NCBI GenBank assembly: GCA_018993265.1
Contig: JAGKSW010000025.1
Location: 1 to 62,739 of the forward strand
Source of the DNA: Nostoc sp. TH1S01
GTDB lineage: Bacteria > Cyanobacteriota > Cyanobacteriia > Cyanobacteriales > Nostocaceae
Length of the DNA: 62,739 nt
Reading direction: 5' to 3'
Numbering within the stretch: the stretch's first letter is position 1; each line of letters begins with the position of its first letter. The position numbers were made by a program, and so were the translations under genes. The notes beneath the pieces were generated by a model that searched no databases, had not been told where the DNA came from, and was given only the letters and a program-made list of their open reading frames with translations. Below are positions 17,647 through 26,970 of this stretch, piece after piece.

Positions 17647-17925
17647 CTACTCCCGATAGCTAGTAGCACCAGGGGCATTAGGATCACGATAACGGGTAGG
17701 TTCATCGCTATGCTTTCTACCAGCTAAACCAGCTAAACCAATGAGACCTAATAATCCTAACCAACCCCAATCAAAATCATTGCGAGCGTAAGTTGTTGTT
17801 CGTGGCGCATCACCAGTGGTCGTAGTAGTATTATCCTGAGCTTGTACAGGCAAGGTTAAAGGCATAATTGCCATACCTAATGTTAGTACTCCGGCGCTAA
17901 CAGCTTTAGTAAAGTTGCGTTTCAT
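17647..17925 (-). CDS. WGxxGxxG family small exported protein
   Basis: A 92-residue protein with an N-terminal signal peptide (MKRNFTKAVSAGVLTLGMAI, cleavage likely after VQAQ), a short Thr-rich segment, and the hydrophobic motif WGWLGLLG (the WGxxGxxG hallmark) continuing into LIGLAGLAG and then RKHSDE. The family resembles C-terminal sorting signals, but here a 20-residue hydrophilic tail follows the Arg-Lys. The function is unknown. The ATG at 17925 is behind AAGGAA. A TTG at 17949 would add eight residues but is less likely. It could relate to the exosortase 5 kb away; this is only a suggestion. Confidence 0.78.
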   Translation of the reverse strand: MKRNFTKAVSAGVLTLGMAIMPLTLPVQAQDNTTTTTGDAPRTTTYARNDFDWGWLGLLGLIGLAGLAGRKHSDEPTRYRDPNAPGATSYRE

Positions 17926-18158
17926 GGTGAAGTTCCTTGTTGGTTCCAAAGTTACTCACCACTGTATCCATTCCTAACGTGACCAGAATCAATCTGTAGC
18001 TATAAACTAGGCTATGTTTCAACTCACGCTGAGGGTATATAAGGAAAAGTATGAAGTCAGAAGTGTTAAGTATGAAATTTTTTCCTTATACTTCTTGACT
18101 TGAAGTCAGGAGTAGGGAGTAGGGGAAGGGAGAATTACAAATGACAAATGACCATTGA

Positions 18159-18626
18159 CTAATAATTTTTCATTGCTCTTTGAATATCTCGTTGATCCTG
18201 ACGACGTTTGAGGTCTTCTCGCTTGTCATGGAGTTTTTTACCTTTACCCAAGGCAATGCTGACTTTTACCCAACCTCGTTTGAGGTACATCTTCAAAGGT
18301 ACCAGTGTCAAACCCTGTTGTTCAACTTTGCCAATTAACTTGCGAATTTCTTGACCATGTAGCAATAACTTACGTGTCCGTCGTGGTTCATGATTAAAAT
18401 ATTGCCCACTAGCAGTGTATGGAGAAATATGCACATTAATTAGCCATATTTCGCCATCACGAATCAAAGCATAACCATCTTTGAGGTTCACCTTGCCAGC
18501 ACGAATGGATTTAACCTCTGTTCCAGTCAACTGCACACCAGCTTCATAGGTTTCCAAGATTTCATACAAATAACGGGCTTGACGGTTGTCACTAATGACT
18601 TTGTAACTTTCGCTTTTGTCACTCAT
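18159..18626 (-). CDS. smpB: SsrA-binding protein SmpB
   Basis: A 155-residue small basic protein that delivers tmRNA to stalled ribosomes in trans-translation. Family features are NRQARYLYEILETYEAG, ELTGTEVKSIR-type sequence (VQLTGTEVKSIRAGKVNL), the DGYALI segment, and a Lys/Arg-rich tail ending GKGKKLHDKRED-LKRRQDQRDIQRAMKNY. The gene is complete. Its TAG stop (18159-18161) is the first three bases of an ATGACAA-type heptamer array read on the minus strand. The tmRNA gene itself is not in the window. Confidence 0.95.
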   Translation of the reverse strand: MSDKSESYKVISDNRQARYLYEILETYEAGVQLTGTEVKSIRAGKVNLKDGYALIRDGEIWLINVHISPYTASGQYFNHEPRRTRKLLLHGQEIRKLIGKVEQQGLTLVPLKMYLKRGWVKVSIALGKGKKLHDKREDLKRRQDQRDIQRAMKNY

Positions 18627-19104
18627 TGAAATTTTTATAAGTTTAAATGTGTTGCCAAAATCGTTGAAATTAGCTTGTGAATTTTATAGAGGCATATTAA
18701 ACCACTATAAATTAATTATTAGCGAATATTCAGTGTTATCCTATTAATTTAGCTTTTTACAACTATCAATTAAAATGTTTTTTGCCGCACCAGCTACTGC
18801 ATTATGATTGTTAAAGTCAATATTATTTACATTATGGTGAGTGTCTACTCTAAATTAATTGCGTGTTGTTAAGAATTACAAAAGTCTCTATGCCTAACAA
18901 GCACTAGCTATGCAACCTAAGTTAAACTGCTTGAGCCACTCCTAATGATTTAAGATTTTCTTTATAAATTAACTATTCGGACAGTCATTAGCTGGTAATC
19001 CTGTCATAGTATGAAACATAAGAACACTATTACTGCCTGTGTTCACTGAAGAAGCTCATAGAAGCAAATTTCTAAGTAACAAAAATGCTAGGGGTGTACT
19101 GTCC
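18627..19104. other. Intergenic region, nothing recognised
   Basis: This 478-bp gap lies between divergent smpB and the response regulator gene. It is AT-rich, without repeats or RNA structure that I can recognise. A frame continuing 22 codons upstream of the regulator's ATG (from GTG 19039) is open, but it does not resemble a receiver domain. Confidence 0.45.
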
Positions 19105-19788
19105 ATGCCCTTGACGATCCTTGTGGTGGATGACGACCTGGGCACTCGTCTGTCTATTAGCGATTATCTTGAACTGTCTGGCTATTCGGTGATCACGGCT
19201 AATGACGGTCAAGAAGCTTTAGCAATGGTAGAAGAATACCGTCCTGATTTAATTGTCACCGATATTGTTATGCCACGGATGAATGGCTATGAACTGGTAC
19301 GCAGGGTGCGTCAACAACCAGGATTCCGTCTATTGCCTGTAATTTTATTAACAGCACGTACCAAAACCCAAGAGAGAATTTTGGGTTATCAGTCGGGCTG
19401 TGATTTATATTTACCAAAGCCGTTTGAATTGGAAGAGTTAGCCGCAGCTATTCGCAATTTGTTGGAGCGATCGCAAATTATTCAATCAGAATACCGGGTT
19501 TCTCATAAAGAAAATCTGACTACTTCTACCCCAGCAACAGCAGTAGAAGCTCAGAACTCTGTCTTTACCCACCTAGACAAACCAGAGTTTTTCTCGTCCC
19601 TGACTTCCAGAGAGCAAGAAGTCCTAGAACTGTTGACGCATGGCCTGTCAAATGTCGAAATGGGTCAACAATTACACCTAAGTCCCAGAACAGTCGAAAA
19701 GTACGTTAGTAGTCTATTAAGAAAAACCGCTACCAGTAACCGGGCTGAACTGGTACGGTTTGCAATTAAACATGGTTTAGTAGAATAG
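19105..19788 (+). CDS. Response regulator with LuxR-type DNA-binding domain
   Basis: A 227-residue transcription factor. The receiver domain (about 1-125) has the acidic pair DDD near the N-terminus, the phosphoacceptor Asp in DLIVTDIVMPRMNGYE, Thr in ILLTARTK and Lys in YLPKPF. A linker precedes the NarL/FixJ helix-turn-helix (LTSREQEVLELLTHGLSNVE through RTVEKYVSSLLRKT). ATG 19105 has AGGGG about ten bases upstream and begins MPLTILVVDDD, the natural receiver start. No kinase gene is adjacent, so the input is unknown. It is a clear paralogue of the regulator at 61817-62512. Confidence 0.9.
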   Translation: MPLTILVVDDDLGTRLSISDYLELSGYSVITANDGQEALAMVEEYRPDLIVTDIVMPRMNGYELVRRVRQQPGFRLLPVILLTARTKTQERILGYQSGCDLYLPKPFELEELAAAIRNLLERSQIIQSEYRVSHKENLTTSTPATAVEAQNSVFTHLDKPEFFSSLTSREQEVLELLTHGLSNVEMGQQLHLSPRTVEKYVSSLLRKTATSNRAELVRFAIKHGLVE

Positions 19789-19806
19789 TTATTCGTCCTA
19801 AATCAA

Positions 19807-20292
19807 TTAAGCTTGTAATTGCTGTTGAGTAATCTCCTGAAGTAGACCTTCACAAGCGTCAACAAGTAAATCAATTACTTGATTGAATCCCTCTACTCCG
19901 CCGTAGTAGGGATCTGGAACTTCTTTCAAATTATGTCGAGTGCAAAAATCACACATTAAGCGCACTTTATTGTGATATTTGCCAGTGGGATCAAGAGTCA
20001 GAATATCATCGTAATTGTCTCGATCCATCGCCAAAATCAGATCAAACTCTTGAAAATCGGATTTAGCAAACTGTCTGGCTCGACCACGAAGTTGAATTCC
20101 TAATTTAGCCGCCGCCGCCGCATTCATCCGACGATCAGGCGGACTACCAATGTGATAGCTAGATGTGCCAGCAGAATCACAGACAATGCTGTTACTTAAT
20201 CCAGCCTGATCAATGAGATGATTCATGATATTTTCTGCCGATGGCGAACGACAGATATTTCCCAGACAGACAAACAACAGCTTGTAGGGCAT
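19807..20292 (-). CDS. Low-molecular-weight protein-tyrosine phosphatase
   Basis: A 161-residue cytosolic phosphatase. The P-loop CLGNICRS is at residues 9-16 (Cys9 nucleophile, Arg15), and the general-acid motif DPYYGG follows in VPDPYYGGVEGF. The frame is open to a GTG at 20322, but the ten extra residues (MTKDKVQKIS) are translated from an ATGACAA-type heptamer array, so ATG 20292 (MPYKLLFV) is preferred. Such enzymes often act on BY-kinases like Wzc. Here the Wzc-like gene is 11 kb away and lacks the tyrosine cluster, so a partnership is not indicated. Confidence 0.9.
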   Translation of the reverse strand: MPYKLLFVCLGNICRSPSAENIMNHLIDQAGLSNSIVCDSAGTSSYHIGSPPDRRMNAAAAAKLGIQLRGRARQFAKSDFQEFDLILAMDRDNYDDILTLDPTGKYHNKVRLMCDFCTRHNLKEVPDPYYGGVEGFNQVIDLLVDACEGLLQEITQQQLQA

Positions 20293-20295
20293 AGA

Positions 20296-20535
20296 TATTT
20301 TTTGTACTTTGTCCTTTGTCACTTGTCATTTGTCAATAGTCACTTGTCATTCGTTTCAACTAATGACTAATGAACGCCAGTTGCTTTAAGTCGGCAGAGC
20401 CGACGACAGTCGCCTCAAGTCGGGAAACCCTTTCGGCAGTTGCTTCAAGTCGGCAAAGCCGCCCAACGCACTGCCTCACCACGGCGCTGTCTCCCCAACG
20501 CACTGGCTCCTAATGACCAATGACTATTGACTAAA
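20296..20535. repeat. Inverted heptamer arrays flanking a mosaic repeat
   Basis: An array of degenerate TGTCATT-type units (20300-20350) and the reverse-orientation units at 20359-20373 and 20511-20533 (AATGACCAATGACTATTGAC) enclose a GC-richer block. The block is built from copies of 'TTGCTTCAAGTCGG(C/G)-AAA-CC/GCC', at about 20380, 20404 and 20440, with CCCAACGCACTG at 20463 and 20492. The same words occur at 1748-1786. No coding frame is present. The distal array runs into the ybaB stop codon. Confidence 0.7.
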
Positions 20536-20878
20536 ATCCAGGCAATTCCAATCCACTGGTCAATTCTTCCATGCGTTCCCGCATTGTGGCTGTGGACTTG
20601 TTGTAAGCGTCTTTCATCGCTACTGTTACAAGGTCTGAAAGTAGTTCTGCTCCTTGTGCTAAAGCATCAGGAGAAATTTCTACTCGCTTGGGTTCTTGGT
20701 TCCCACTGACAATCACCTTGACCAGGCCACCACCAGCTTCTCCTTGAATTTCCATTTGCTCCAATTCTTCTTGGAGTCGCTTTGCACCTTCTTGAACTTG
20801 CTGCGCTTTTTTAAAGGCTTCGGCTAGTTCTTTCATTTTACCTAAGCCAAAGCCGAATCCTTGTCCTTTACCTGTCAT
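20531..20878 (-). CDS. YbaB/EbfC family nucleoid-associated protein
   Basis: A 115-residue DNA-binding protein, dimeric in the family and associated with the nucleoid. The central segment [20 protein letters not shown] and [21 protein letters not shown] match the YbaB helix-strand pattern. The N-terminus is Gly/Phe-rich ([15 protein letters not shown]) as in other cyanobacterial members. The start is ATG 20878. The stop TAG coincides with the first unit of a heptamer array. It is followed upstream by murB on the same strand, 173 bp away. Confidence 0.92.
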   Translation of the reverse strand: MTGKGQGFGFGLGKMKELAEAFKKAQQVQEGAKRLQEELEQMEIQGEAGGGLVKVIVSGNQEPKRVEISPDALAQGAELLSDLVTVAMKDAYNKSTATMRERMEELTSGLELPGF

Positions 20879-20999
20879 AATTGATTGTCCGCGTGTGCTT
20901 TCAATAACAAATCAAATTCAATTATAGATGCGGGCGGGAATTTGCCACTTTTGTTACTAATAATTAATGCTAGGGGCTACTCAAGAATAAAGGATGAAA

Positions 21000-21046
21000 A
21001 CTAAAGCATAAAACTTCATACTTCATACTTCATCCTTCAGACTTTT
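21000..21046. repeat. TGAAGTA-type heptamer array between murB and ybaB
   Basis: About five tandem ACTTCAT/CCTTCAG units (21008-21043) lie nine bases before the murB stop. It is a period-7 array of the same family as at 27541, 28775, 33645, 37512 and 40293. Confidence 0.75.
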
Positions 21047-21051
21047 CCGTC

Positions 21052-22053
21052 CTAGCCACAAGCTGCCTGAAACTCACCCATCATTTTGACTTCTGGCTCT
21101 AACAAAATCGACCAGCGTTCTTGTACTTTTTCTTGGATGTGATGAATCAAGCAGAAAATATCACTAGCCTTGGCTCCACCACGATTCACAATAAAATTGG
21201 CATGGAGTTGAGCAACTTGTGCGCCGCCAATTTGATAGCCTTTGAGGCCTGTTTGTTCAATTAACCAACCGGCTGCATAAGGTTTGGGATTACGGAAGAC
21301 GCTACCGCAACTGGGGAAGTTATAGGGTTGAGTAGAGAGTCGATGCTGTTTGTGTTGTTTAGTCACGGCTAAAACTTTTGCGGGATCGGCACCTGGTTGC
21401 AGTTGGAATGTTGCTTGGGTGACAATGCGATCGCTACCTTGCAGTAATGAAGTTCTGTAGCTGTAACCCAATTGTTCAGGGGTGAGGGTTTCTAGTTTGC
21501 CATCTGGTGAAAAGACTTCAGCACTTACCAAGATATCTGCGATGCAGCTATTATGTGCGCCAGCATTCATGACTACAGCACCACCCACGGTTCCAGGAAT
21601 ACCAACAGCCCACTCTAAACCTTCCCAGCCCAGTTGTGCTGCTTCCCATGCTAGGCTAGGAATTGATTCTCCAGCAGCCACTGTCAATAAACCTGTCTCT
21701 GGGTCAAAGTGACTGTGGCGAAGATGGCGAGTGGCAATTACTAGCCCAGGTAAACCGCGATCGCTTACTAGCAGGTTAGAACCTGCACCTAAAGTTGTTA
21801 CAGTTAAATTATGTTCTTTTGCATAATTCAAGCTTGCTTGCAGTGCTTCTAAATTGCGAGGCGCAACATACCATTCCGCTGCTCCTCCGACTCTATAGGA
21901 AGTAAAAGCAGATAACGCAGCCTGTTGCTTGATAATGCAATCTGTACCTGGTAAGTAAATAATTTTGCTATCTGATGATTTATCTGTTTCCTGTTTCTGT
22001 GTAGGTGTAGCAGAAACTGTGCAGATGTTTCCAGCTGCCTGGGAGATTTTCAT
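21052..22053 (-). CDS. murB: UDP-N-acetylmuramate dehydrogenase (UDP-N-acetylenolpyruvylglucosamine reductase)
   Basis: A 333-residue FAD enzyme that reduces UDP-GlcNAc-enolpyruvate to UDP-MurNAc in peptidoglycan synthesis. Visible motifs are [10 protein letters not shown] (about 50-60), the FAD-binding [48 protein letters not shown] with the catalytic Ser/Cys region, [12 protein letters not shown], and the C-terminal catalytic Glu in LLEPEVKM. It has an extra N-terminal stretch of about 35 residues before the conserved core. It lies 89 bp downstream of murC on the same strand, so the two are probably one transcript. Confidence 0.94.
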   Translation of the reverse strand: MKISQAAGNICTVSATPTQKQETDKSSDSKIIYLPGTDCIIKQQAALSAFTSYRVGGAAEWYVAPRNLEALQASLNYAKEHNLTVTTLGAGSNLLVSDRGLPGLVIATRHLRHSHFDPETGLLTVAAGESIPSLAWEAAQLGWEGLEWAVGIPGTVGGAVVMNAGAHNSCIADILVSAEVFSPDGKLETLTPEQLGYSYRTSLLQGSDRIVTQATFQLQPGADPAKVLAVTKQHKQHRLSTQPYNFPSCGSVFRNPKPYAAGWLIEQTGLKGYQIGGAQVAQLHANFIVNRGGAKASDIFCLIHHIQEKVQERWSILLEPEVKMMGEFQAACG

Positions 22054-22142
22054 TTTGACATCAATTTTGTGAAATTTTTACATTTTTCTGCCGCAAAAAT
22101 ACAGCAATAGATATGAATTAATAGCGCCGTTGCTCAACGGTT

Positions 22143-23603
22143 TTAAGATGTGGCTGTAGCAGCCTCACAAAGTGTAGTAATTAATTCCGGAATTACCTGA
22201 TTGAGATTTCCTGCACCAAGAAACAAAGCTAAGTCTCCAGGGCGTAGCGTTTTCAGCAAGAAATCGCGCACTTGGGGTAAAGTTGGTTGATAAATTACCT
22301 GCGGATGGAATTTACCAACTTCTGCTGCTAACTGTTCACCGCTGATTTGCCCTAAGTTGGGTTCGCCTGCACTATAAATATCAGTCAGTACAACCAAATC
22401 AGCATGAGCAAACGATTCCGAAAATTCTTCTAAAAATGTCAGTGTGCGACTATAGCGGTGTGGTTGGAAGATAGCCACCACTCTTTGCCCTGGTCTTGCT
22501 TGAAGACGTGCAGCCGCAAGAGTAGCTCGAATCTCACTGGGGTGATGGGCATAATCATCAATAAATGTAATCCCATCAACTTCTCCGCGAAACTCAAAGC
22601 GTCGTCTTGCACCTTCAAAGGTGGCAATAGCTTTGGCAATTTCACCAAATTCTAAATTTAATACTCTACCAACAGCAACTGCGGCTAAAGCATTGCTGAG
22701 GTTATGACGACCTAGTAAGCGTAATTTTAATACACCTAAAGCTTTACCGCGCTCCCAAACAAGTGCTGTGGTGCCATCGTGACGATAGTCAATATTTGTC
22801 ACGCTATAGTCAGCATTTGTATCTGGATGAAGGCTGTAGCTGATTGTGGGTTGCAGGCGATCGCGTACTGTTTCACAATCAATACTGCCTATTAAGGTCT
22901 TACAACCCCGTGCAAATTTTTGGAAAGTATCAACTACTTCTTCTAACGTGTCATAGTGATCAGGATGATCGAGTTCAATATTAGTGATAATGCCAATCTC
23001 CGGCGTATGTTTCACCAAAGAACCATCAGATTCATCTGCTTCTGCTACTAAATATTCACTTTCACCTAAGCGAGCATTGCCTTCCCAAGCATTGACTTCA
23101 CCGCCTACCAAAATTGTGGGGTCTAAACCAGCTTGTAGCAGCATGTAACCAATCATGCTACTAGTTGTAGTTTTACCATGAGTACCTGCTACAGCGATGC
23201 TTTTATAATCAGCAATCAAAGCAGCTAGTACATCTGAGCGATGTAAGATCGGACAACCTAATTCTAAAGCAGCTTTATATTCTAAATTGTTAGTGTTAAT
23301 TGCAGTTGAACAAATTACTTGAGGTAGTGCAGACGCAGGAACAGCTAATAATTCTTGTGAACTTAATGCTGCTTCATTCGTCATTACTTTGGGTTGAAAG
23401 AATTCAAGATTACTTGCTTCTTGCTTACCAAAAATATGTGTGCCGATAGATTCCAACTTGCGCGTAATATGATTTGGACGAACATCTGAACCTGATACTG
23501 GCAATTTACGCTTTGCCAAAACATATGCTAGAGCAGACATACCTATGCCACCAATTCCAATGAAATGGAATGGTCTACCGCCAAAATCCACAGCGTTACT
23601 CAT
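22143..23603 (-). CDS. murC: UDP-N-acetylmuramate-L-alanine ligase
   Basis: A 486-residue Mur ligase that adds L-Ala to UDP-MurNAc using ATP. The N-terminal UDP-binding motif (FHFIGIGGIGMSALAYVLA), the ATP-binding P-loop (VAGTHGKTTTSSMIGYML), the central EADESDGSL and NIELDHPDHYDTLEEV, the HNLSNALAA motif and the C-terminal DDYAHHPSEIRATL are all in place and in order. Length is typical. Start ATG 23603. It is first in a murC-murB pair. Confidence 0.95.
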   Translation of the reverse strand: MSNAVDFGGRPFHFIGIGGIGMSALAYVLAKRKLPVSGSDVRPNHITRKLESIGTHIFGKQEASNLEFFQPKVMTNEAALSSQELLAVPASALPQVICSTAINTNNLEYKAALELGCPILHRSDVLAALIADYKSIAVAGTHGKTTTSSMIGYMLLQAGLDPTILVGGEVNAWEGNARLGESEYLVAEADESDGSLVKHTPEIGIITNIELDHPDHYDTLEEVVDTFQKFARGCKTLIGSIDCETVRDRLQPTISYSLHPDTNADYSVTNIDYRHDGTTALVWERGKALGVLKLRLLGRHNLSNALAAVAVGRVLNLEFGEIAKAIATFEGARRRFEFRGEVDGITFIDDYAHHPSEIRATLAAARLQARPGQRVVAIFQPHRYSRTLTFLEEFSESFAHADLVVLTDIYSAGEPNLGQISGEQLAAEVGKFHPQVIYQPTLPQVRDFLLKTLRPGDLALFLGAGNLNQVIPELITTLCEAATATS

Positions 23604-24000
23604 TGATTACTCCTCTTACACCACACCATATTCACAAATGACACGCGTATCATAACAGGAATTTGTTTTTTACCGTAAATTTTTCTACACCTTTTTCAGG
23701 CTTGCTGTCTGAGAGCTTTTCCACCTTCGTTATGCGGATTGAGAATGATTTTACCTTTGTAGGAGGTTTTTGCTATTTCTGAACTGTTTTTAAGATTATT
23801 CTGCAAATTTACACTGCATCGGGAAAGAAATTCTTGTAATGAGAAATACATATTTTTAGAATCCTGACTGGTAAGGGTTACGATAATACATTCGTAACCA
23901 AATATCTTTTAAATTTCATCAAGCCAAGGCATGAATTGAGTACAATAATACATTGATAGTGAAATTGTGTTTCAAATGTACAAAGCCTAGGCATGATCGG
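23604..24000. other. Divergent intergenic region between murC and nadD
   Basis: No gene, RNA or array recognised. It must hold promoters for both murC and nadD. A longer frame upstream of nadD (from 23953) is open but adds 16 residues without similarity to the enzyme family. Confidence 0.45.
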
Positions 24001-24624
24001 ATGCAGCAACTTGCAATTTTCGGGGGCACATTTGATCCAATTCATTGGGGACACTTGCTTATAGCCGAAACGGCTTTGCATCAACTATCCCTAGAGCGAA
24101 TAATTTGGGTACCATCATTCAATCCTCCGCATAAACAAGCAGCACCATTTGAGCATCGGGTAAAGATGCTGCAACTAGCTACAAGAGAAAATCCAGCGTT
24201 TACTATCTCCTTAGTCGAGGCCAGTCGCTCTGGAACTTCCTATGCGATCAACACTTTGATTGATTTATCTGCTGTTTATTCAAATGCTCGCTGGTACTGG
24301 ATTGTGGGTTTGGATACTTTCCAAACTTTACCTCGTTGGTACCGTGGACATGAACTAGCACAAATGTGTGACTGGTTGATTGCGCCCCGTCAATTAGGTA
24401 GTGATACAGTTCAAAGCGATCTAATCTGCCAAGAAGTGGAGCAACAACTCAGACAGCAGTCACTTACCATTCACTGGCAATTCTTGAATATACCCTTAGT
24501 AGGAGTTTCGTCAAGACTTATTCGCAAACTTTGTGGCGAAAGTCAATCTATTCAGTATTTAGTTCCAGAGCCGGTTAGATTTTACATCACGACTCACAAC
24601 CTCTATTCAGAAAAATCTGAATAA
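24001..24624 (+). CDS. nadD: Nicotinate-nucleotide adenylyltransferase
   Basis: A 207-residue nucleotidyltransferase of NAD biosynthesis, converting nicotinate mononucleotide and ATP to deamido-NAD. The N-terminal IFGGTFDPIHWGHLLIAE contains the HxGH-type motif (here HWGH), and the C-terminal VGVSSRLIRKL corresponds to the ISSTxIR motif. VPSFNPPHK and WYWIVGLDTFQTLPRWY are also characteristic. I start at ATG 24001 (MQQLAIFGG) because this puts the first beta-strand at the N-terminus. It is followed by gap2 on the same strand. Confidence 0.9.
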   Translation: MQQLAIFGGTFDPIHWGHLLIAETALHQLSLERIIWVPSFNPPHKQAAPFEHRVKMLQLATRENPAFTISLVEASRSGTSYAINTLIDLSAVYSNARWYWIVGLDTFQTLPRWYRGHELAQMCDWLIAPRQLGSDTVQSDLICQEVEQQLRQQSLTIHWQFLNIPLVGVSSRLIRKLCGESQSIQYLVPEPVRFYITTHNLYSEKSE

Positions 24625-24741
24625 AATATATATATTTTTTTTGGATCTAACACTTTATAGTTATTAATACTCCCCTCCTTTGCGATATGATTGGGTTCAA
24701 AGATATCAACTTATAGGCATAAATACAGAGGGCAAGACACT

Positions 24742-25755
24742 GTGATTAGAGTCGCAATCAACGGTTTCGGGCGCATCGGGCGTAACTTTGCACGTTGTTG
24801 GTTAGGTCGGCAAAATAGCAATATCGACCTTGTAGCTATCAACGACACATCAGATCCTAGAACAAATGCTCACCTCCTGAAGTATGACTCAATGCTTGGG
24901 AAGTTAAAGGATGTTGACATTACCGCCGATGATAACTCTATCATCGTTAACGGTAAAACCATTAAATGCGTATCTGATCGCAATCCAGAAAACTTGCCCT
25001 GGAGAGAATGGGAAATTGACCTGATTATTGAAGCAACTGGGGTATTTACTAGCAAAGAGGGAGCTTTAAAGCACGTAAATGCTGGAGCCAAAAAGGTTCT
25101 AATTACTGCTCCTGGCAAAAATGAAGATGGTACTTTCGTCATCGGGGTGAATCACCACGAGTACGATCACAACACACATCACATTATTAGTAATGCCAGC
25201 TGTACTACCAACTGTTTGGCTCCCATTGCCAAGGTGCTAAATGAAAAATTCGGCATCATCAAAGGCACAATGACCACAACCCACAGCTACACCGGAGACC
25301 AGCGTTTGCTAGACGCTTCTCACCGCGATGTACGTCGGGCAAGAGCAGCAGCCATCAACATTGTTCCCACCTCTACAGGTGCAGCAAAAGCAGTGGCGCT
25401 AGTAATTCCAGAACTCAAAGGTAAGCTGAATGGTGTTGCCTTACGTGTACCAACCCCGAACGTCTCAATGGTAGATTTCGTTGTTCAGGTTGAGAAGCGT
25501 ACTATTACGGAAGAAGTAAACCAAGCCCTCAAAGATGCTTCAGAAGGGCCACTCAAAGGTATTCTAGACTACAGCGAACTTCAGTTGGTATCTTCTGATT
25601 ACCAAGGTACTGATGCTTCTTCGATTATTGATGCCAGTTTGACTCTGGTAATGGGCAGTGACTTAGTAAAAGTTATGGCTTGGTATGACAACGAGTGGGG
25701 TTATAGCCAACGCGTTCTAGATTTGGCTGAACTAGTAGCCGAGAAGTGGCAATAA
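24742..25755 (+). CDS. gap2: Glyceraldehyde-3-phosphate dehydrogenase, Gap2 (Calvin cycle) type
   Basis: A 337-residue tetrameric enzyme. The Rossmann start [20 protein letters not shown], the catalytic Cys in [12 protein letters not shown], and [26 protein letters not shown] and [11 protein letters not shown] are all present. The whole sequence closely follows the cyanobacterial Gap2 type, which accepts NADPH and serves CO2 fixation. The loop after the second strand reads [12 protein letters not shown], unlike the Asp-ended loop of strictly NAD-dependent forms. The frame is open to 24691, but GTG 24742, with AGAGGG about nine bases before it, gives the conserved start. It ends before an inverted heptamer array. 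Confidence 0.94.
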   Translation: MIRVAINGFGRIGRNFARCWLGRQNSNIDLVAINDTSDPRTNAHLLKYDSMLGKLKDVDITADDNSIIVNGKTIKCVSDRNPENLPWREWEIDLIIEATGVFTSKEGALKHVNAGAKKVLITAPGKNEDGTFVIGVNHHEYDHNTHHIISNASCTTNCLAPIAKVLNEKFGIIKGTMTTTHSYTGDQRLLDASHRDVRRARAAAINIVPTSTGAAKAVALVIPELKGKLNGVALRVPTPNVSMVDFVVQVEKRTITEEVNQALKDASEGPLKGILDYSELQLVSSDYQGTDASSIIDASLTLVMGSDLVKVMAWYDNEWGYSQRVLDLAELVAEKWQ

Positions 25756-25758
25756 TTT

Positions 25759-25824
25759 GTCATTTGTCATTTGTCATTGGTGTTAGAACTAATGACAAAT
25801 GACTAAGGACTAAAGACAAACTCA
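25759..25824. repeat. Inverted ATGACAA-type heptamer arrays between gap2 and thiL
   Basis: GTCATTTGTCATT (25766-25778) is mirrored by AATGACAAATGAC (25791-25803) with a 12-nt loop, embedded in longer arrays of the same period-7 units on each side. It lies between two convergent genes and could act as a bidirectional transcript end, though no T-tract follows. Confidence 0.8.
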
Positions 25825-26829
25825 CTATTGACCAAAATGTTGAAATCCTTGACTAAGGCTGAGAACTTGGTCAGGGATTTTTTCATGTTCATCATGTAAT
25901 AGTACTTGTGAACCAGATGTAATGGTTCCGATAATTGCTGCATCTTGACCAAGTTTTTCTACTAGAGTATTTGCTTGTTCTTTTGGTAAACACAGCACTA
26001 ATTCAAAGTCTTCGCCACCATAAAGAGCATATTCTATTGCTTGTTCTGGTTTGAGCCAATGTTCAAAGGATGCAGGTACAGGAATTTTCTGGCGTTCGAT
26101 GACAGCGCCTACACCACTGGCGCGGCAAATTTGTAAAATAGCATCTGCTAAACCATCGCTACTATCCATTCCTGTAATGGGGAGTGGGAGTTGGGGAGTT
26201 AAAATTTCCCACAGGATGGGTACGACATCTAATCTTGGTTGAGGGCGTTGGTGGGCGTTGATAAGAGCCGTCTTTTCTGCTGTAGTGAGATTTTGCCCTA
26301 ATTGGGGATTCAAGAGCAATTGTAAGCCACCATGAGAGGCTCCATGAACACCTGTGACAACGATCGCATCTCCTACTTGAGCAGCAGAACGGCGGATAAT
26401 TTTTTGGGGATCAACTTGACCAAAGGCGGTAATTGAGAGAGTGGTAACAGGCGATCGCACTACATCACCGCCGACAATTAAGGTATTGTATTTTTGCAGG
26501 CATTCTGTCATGCCTTGGTACAGCCGCTCAACCCAACTGACGTTTAAATCGCCAGGAAGACCCAAACCGACAGTAATACCTAACGGCGAAGCCCCCATTG
26601 CAGCTAAATCTGATAAATTCGCGGCTGCGGCTCGCCAACCTGCATCCTCTGGGGAAGTGGTAGCATCACTGAAGTGTACACCATCAACTAAAACATCGGT
26701 AGTTACTACTAGTGATGTTCCTGGTGCTGTTTCTAGAACTGCTGCATCATCACCAATAATTTCTGGGGGACAAAAGTTTTGTAGTTTTGCTAATAGTCCT
26801 TGTTCGCCAATCTCTTTAACTTTGGTCAT
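25825..26829 (-). CDS. thiL: Thiamine-monophosphate kinase
   Basis: A 334-residue enzyme that makes thiamine pyrophosphate from the monophosphate with ATP. Characteristic stretches are the N-terminal IGDDAAVLE (Mg/ATP binding), TTDVLVDGVHFS, GWRAAAANLSDLAAMGA, the GGDVVRSP motif, and DSSDGLADAILQI. The C-terminal YGGEDFELVL is also conserved. The start codon ATG 26829 (MTKVKEIGE) lies inside an ATGACTA/ATGACCA heptamer array (26826-26845), so the repeat contributes the start. No TPP riboswitch is visible upstream. Confidence 0.93.
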   Translation of the reverse strand: MTKVKEIGEQGLLAKLQNFCPPEIIGDDAAVLETAPGTSLVVTTDVLVDGVHFSDATTSPEDAGWRAAAANLSDLAAMGASPLGITVGLGLPGDLNVSWVERLYQGMTECLQKYNTLIVGGDVVRSPVTTLSITAFGQVDPQKIIRRSAAQVGDAIVVTGVHGASHGGLQLLLNPQLGQNLTTAEKTALINAHQRPQPRLDVVPILWEILTPQLPLPITGMDSSDGLADAILQICRASGVGAVIERQKIPVPASFEHWLKPEQAIEYALYGGEDFELVLCLPKEQANTLVEKLGQDAAIIGTITSGSQVLLHDEHEKIPDQVLSLSQGFQHFGQ

Positions 26830-26970
26830 TAGTCATTAGTCAATTGTCTTTTGTTATTTTCCCTTCCTCTTGTCTTACCTACACCTCTGCACCTTTACCT
26901 CACCTACTCTCCACTTTCTATTCTCTCTTCCCTCAAGTTACGATAAAGCTATCGTCTAGGGGTCTGTGGA

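Noticed and set aside
20296-20535. CRISPR-like array
   Set aside because: Units are seven bases long and degenerate, without spacers of constant size; the GC-rich block has only three or four uneven copies.
25759-26829. TPP riboswitch near thiL
   Set aside because: No THI-box pattern is visible upstream of the start; only heptamer repeats are present.
26441-26839. 132-codon plus-strand frame inside thiL
   Set aside because: It is antisense to a conserved gene with all thiamine-phosphate kinase motifs.
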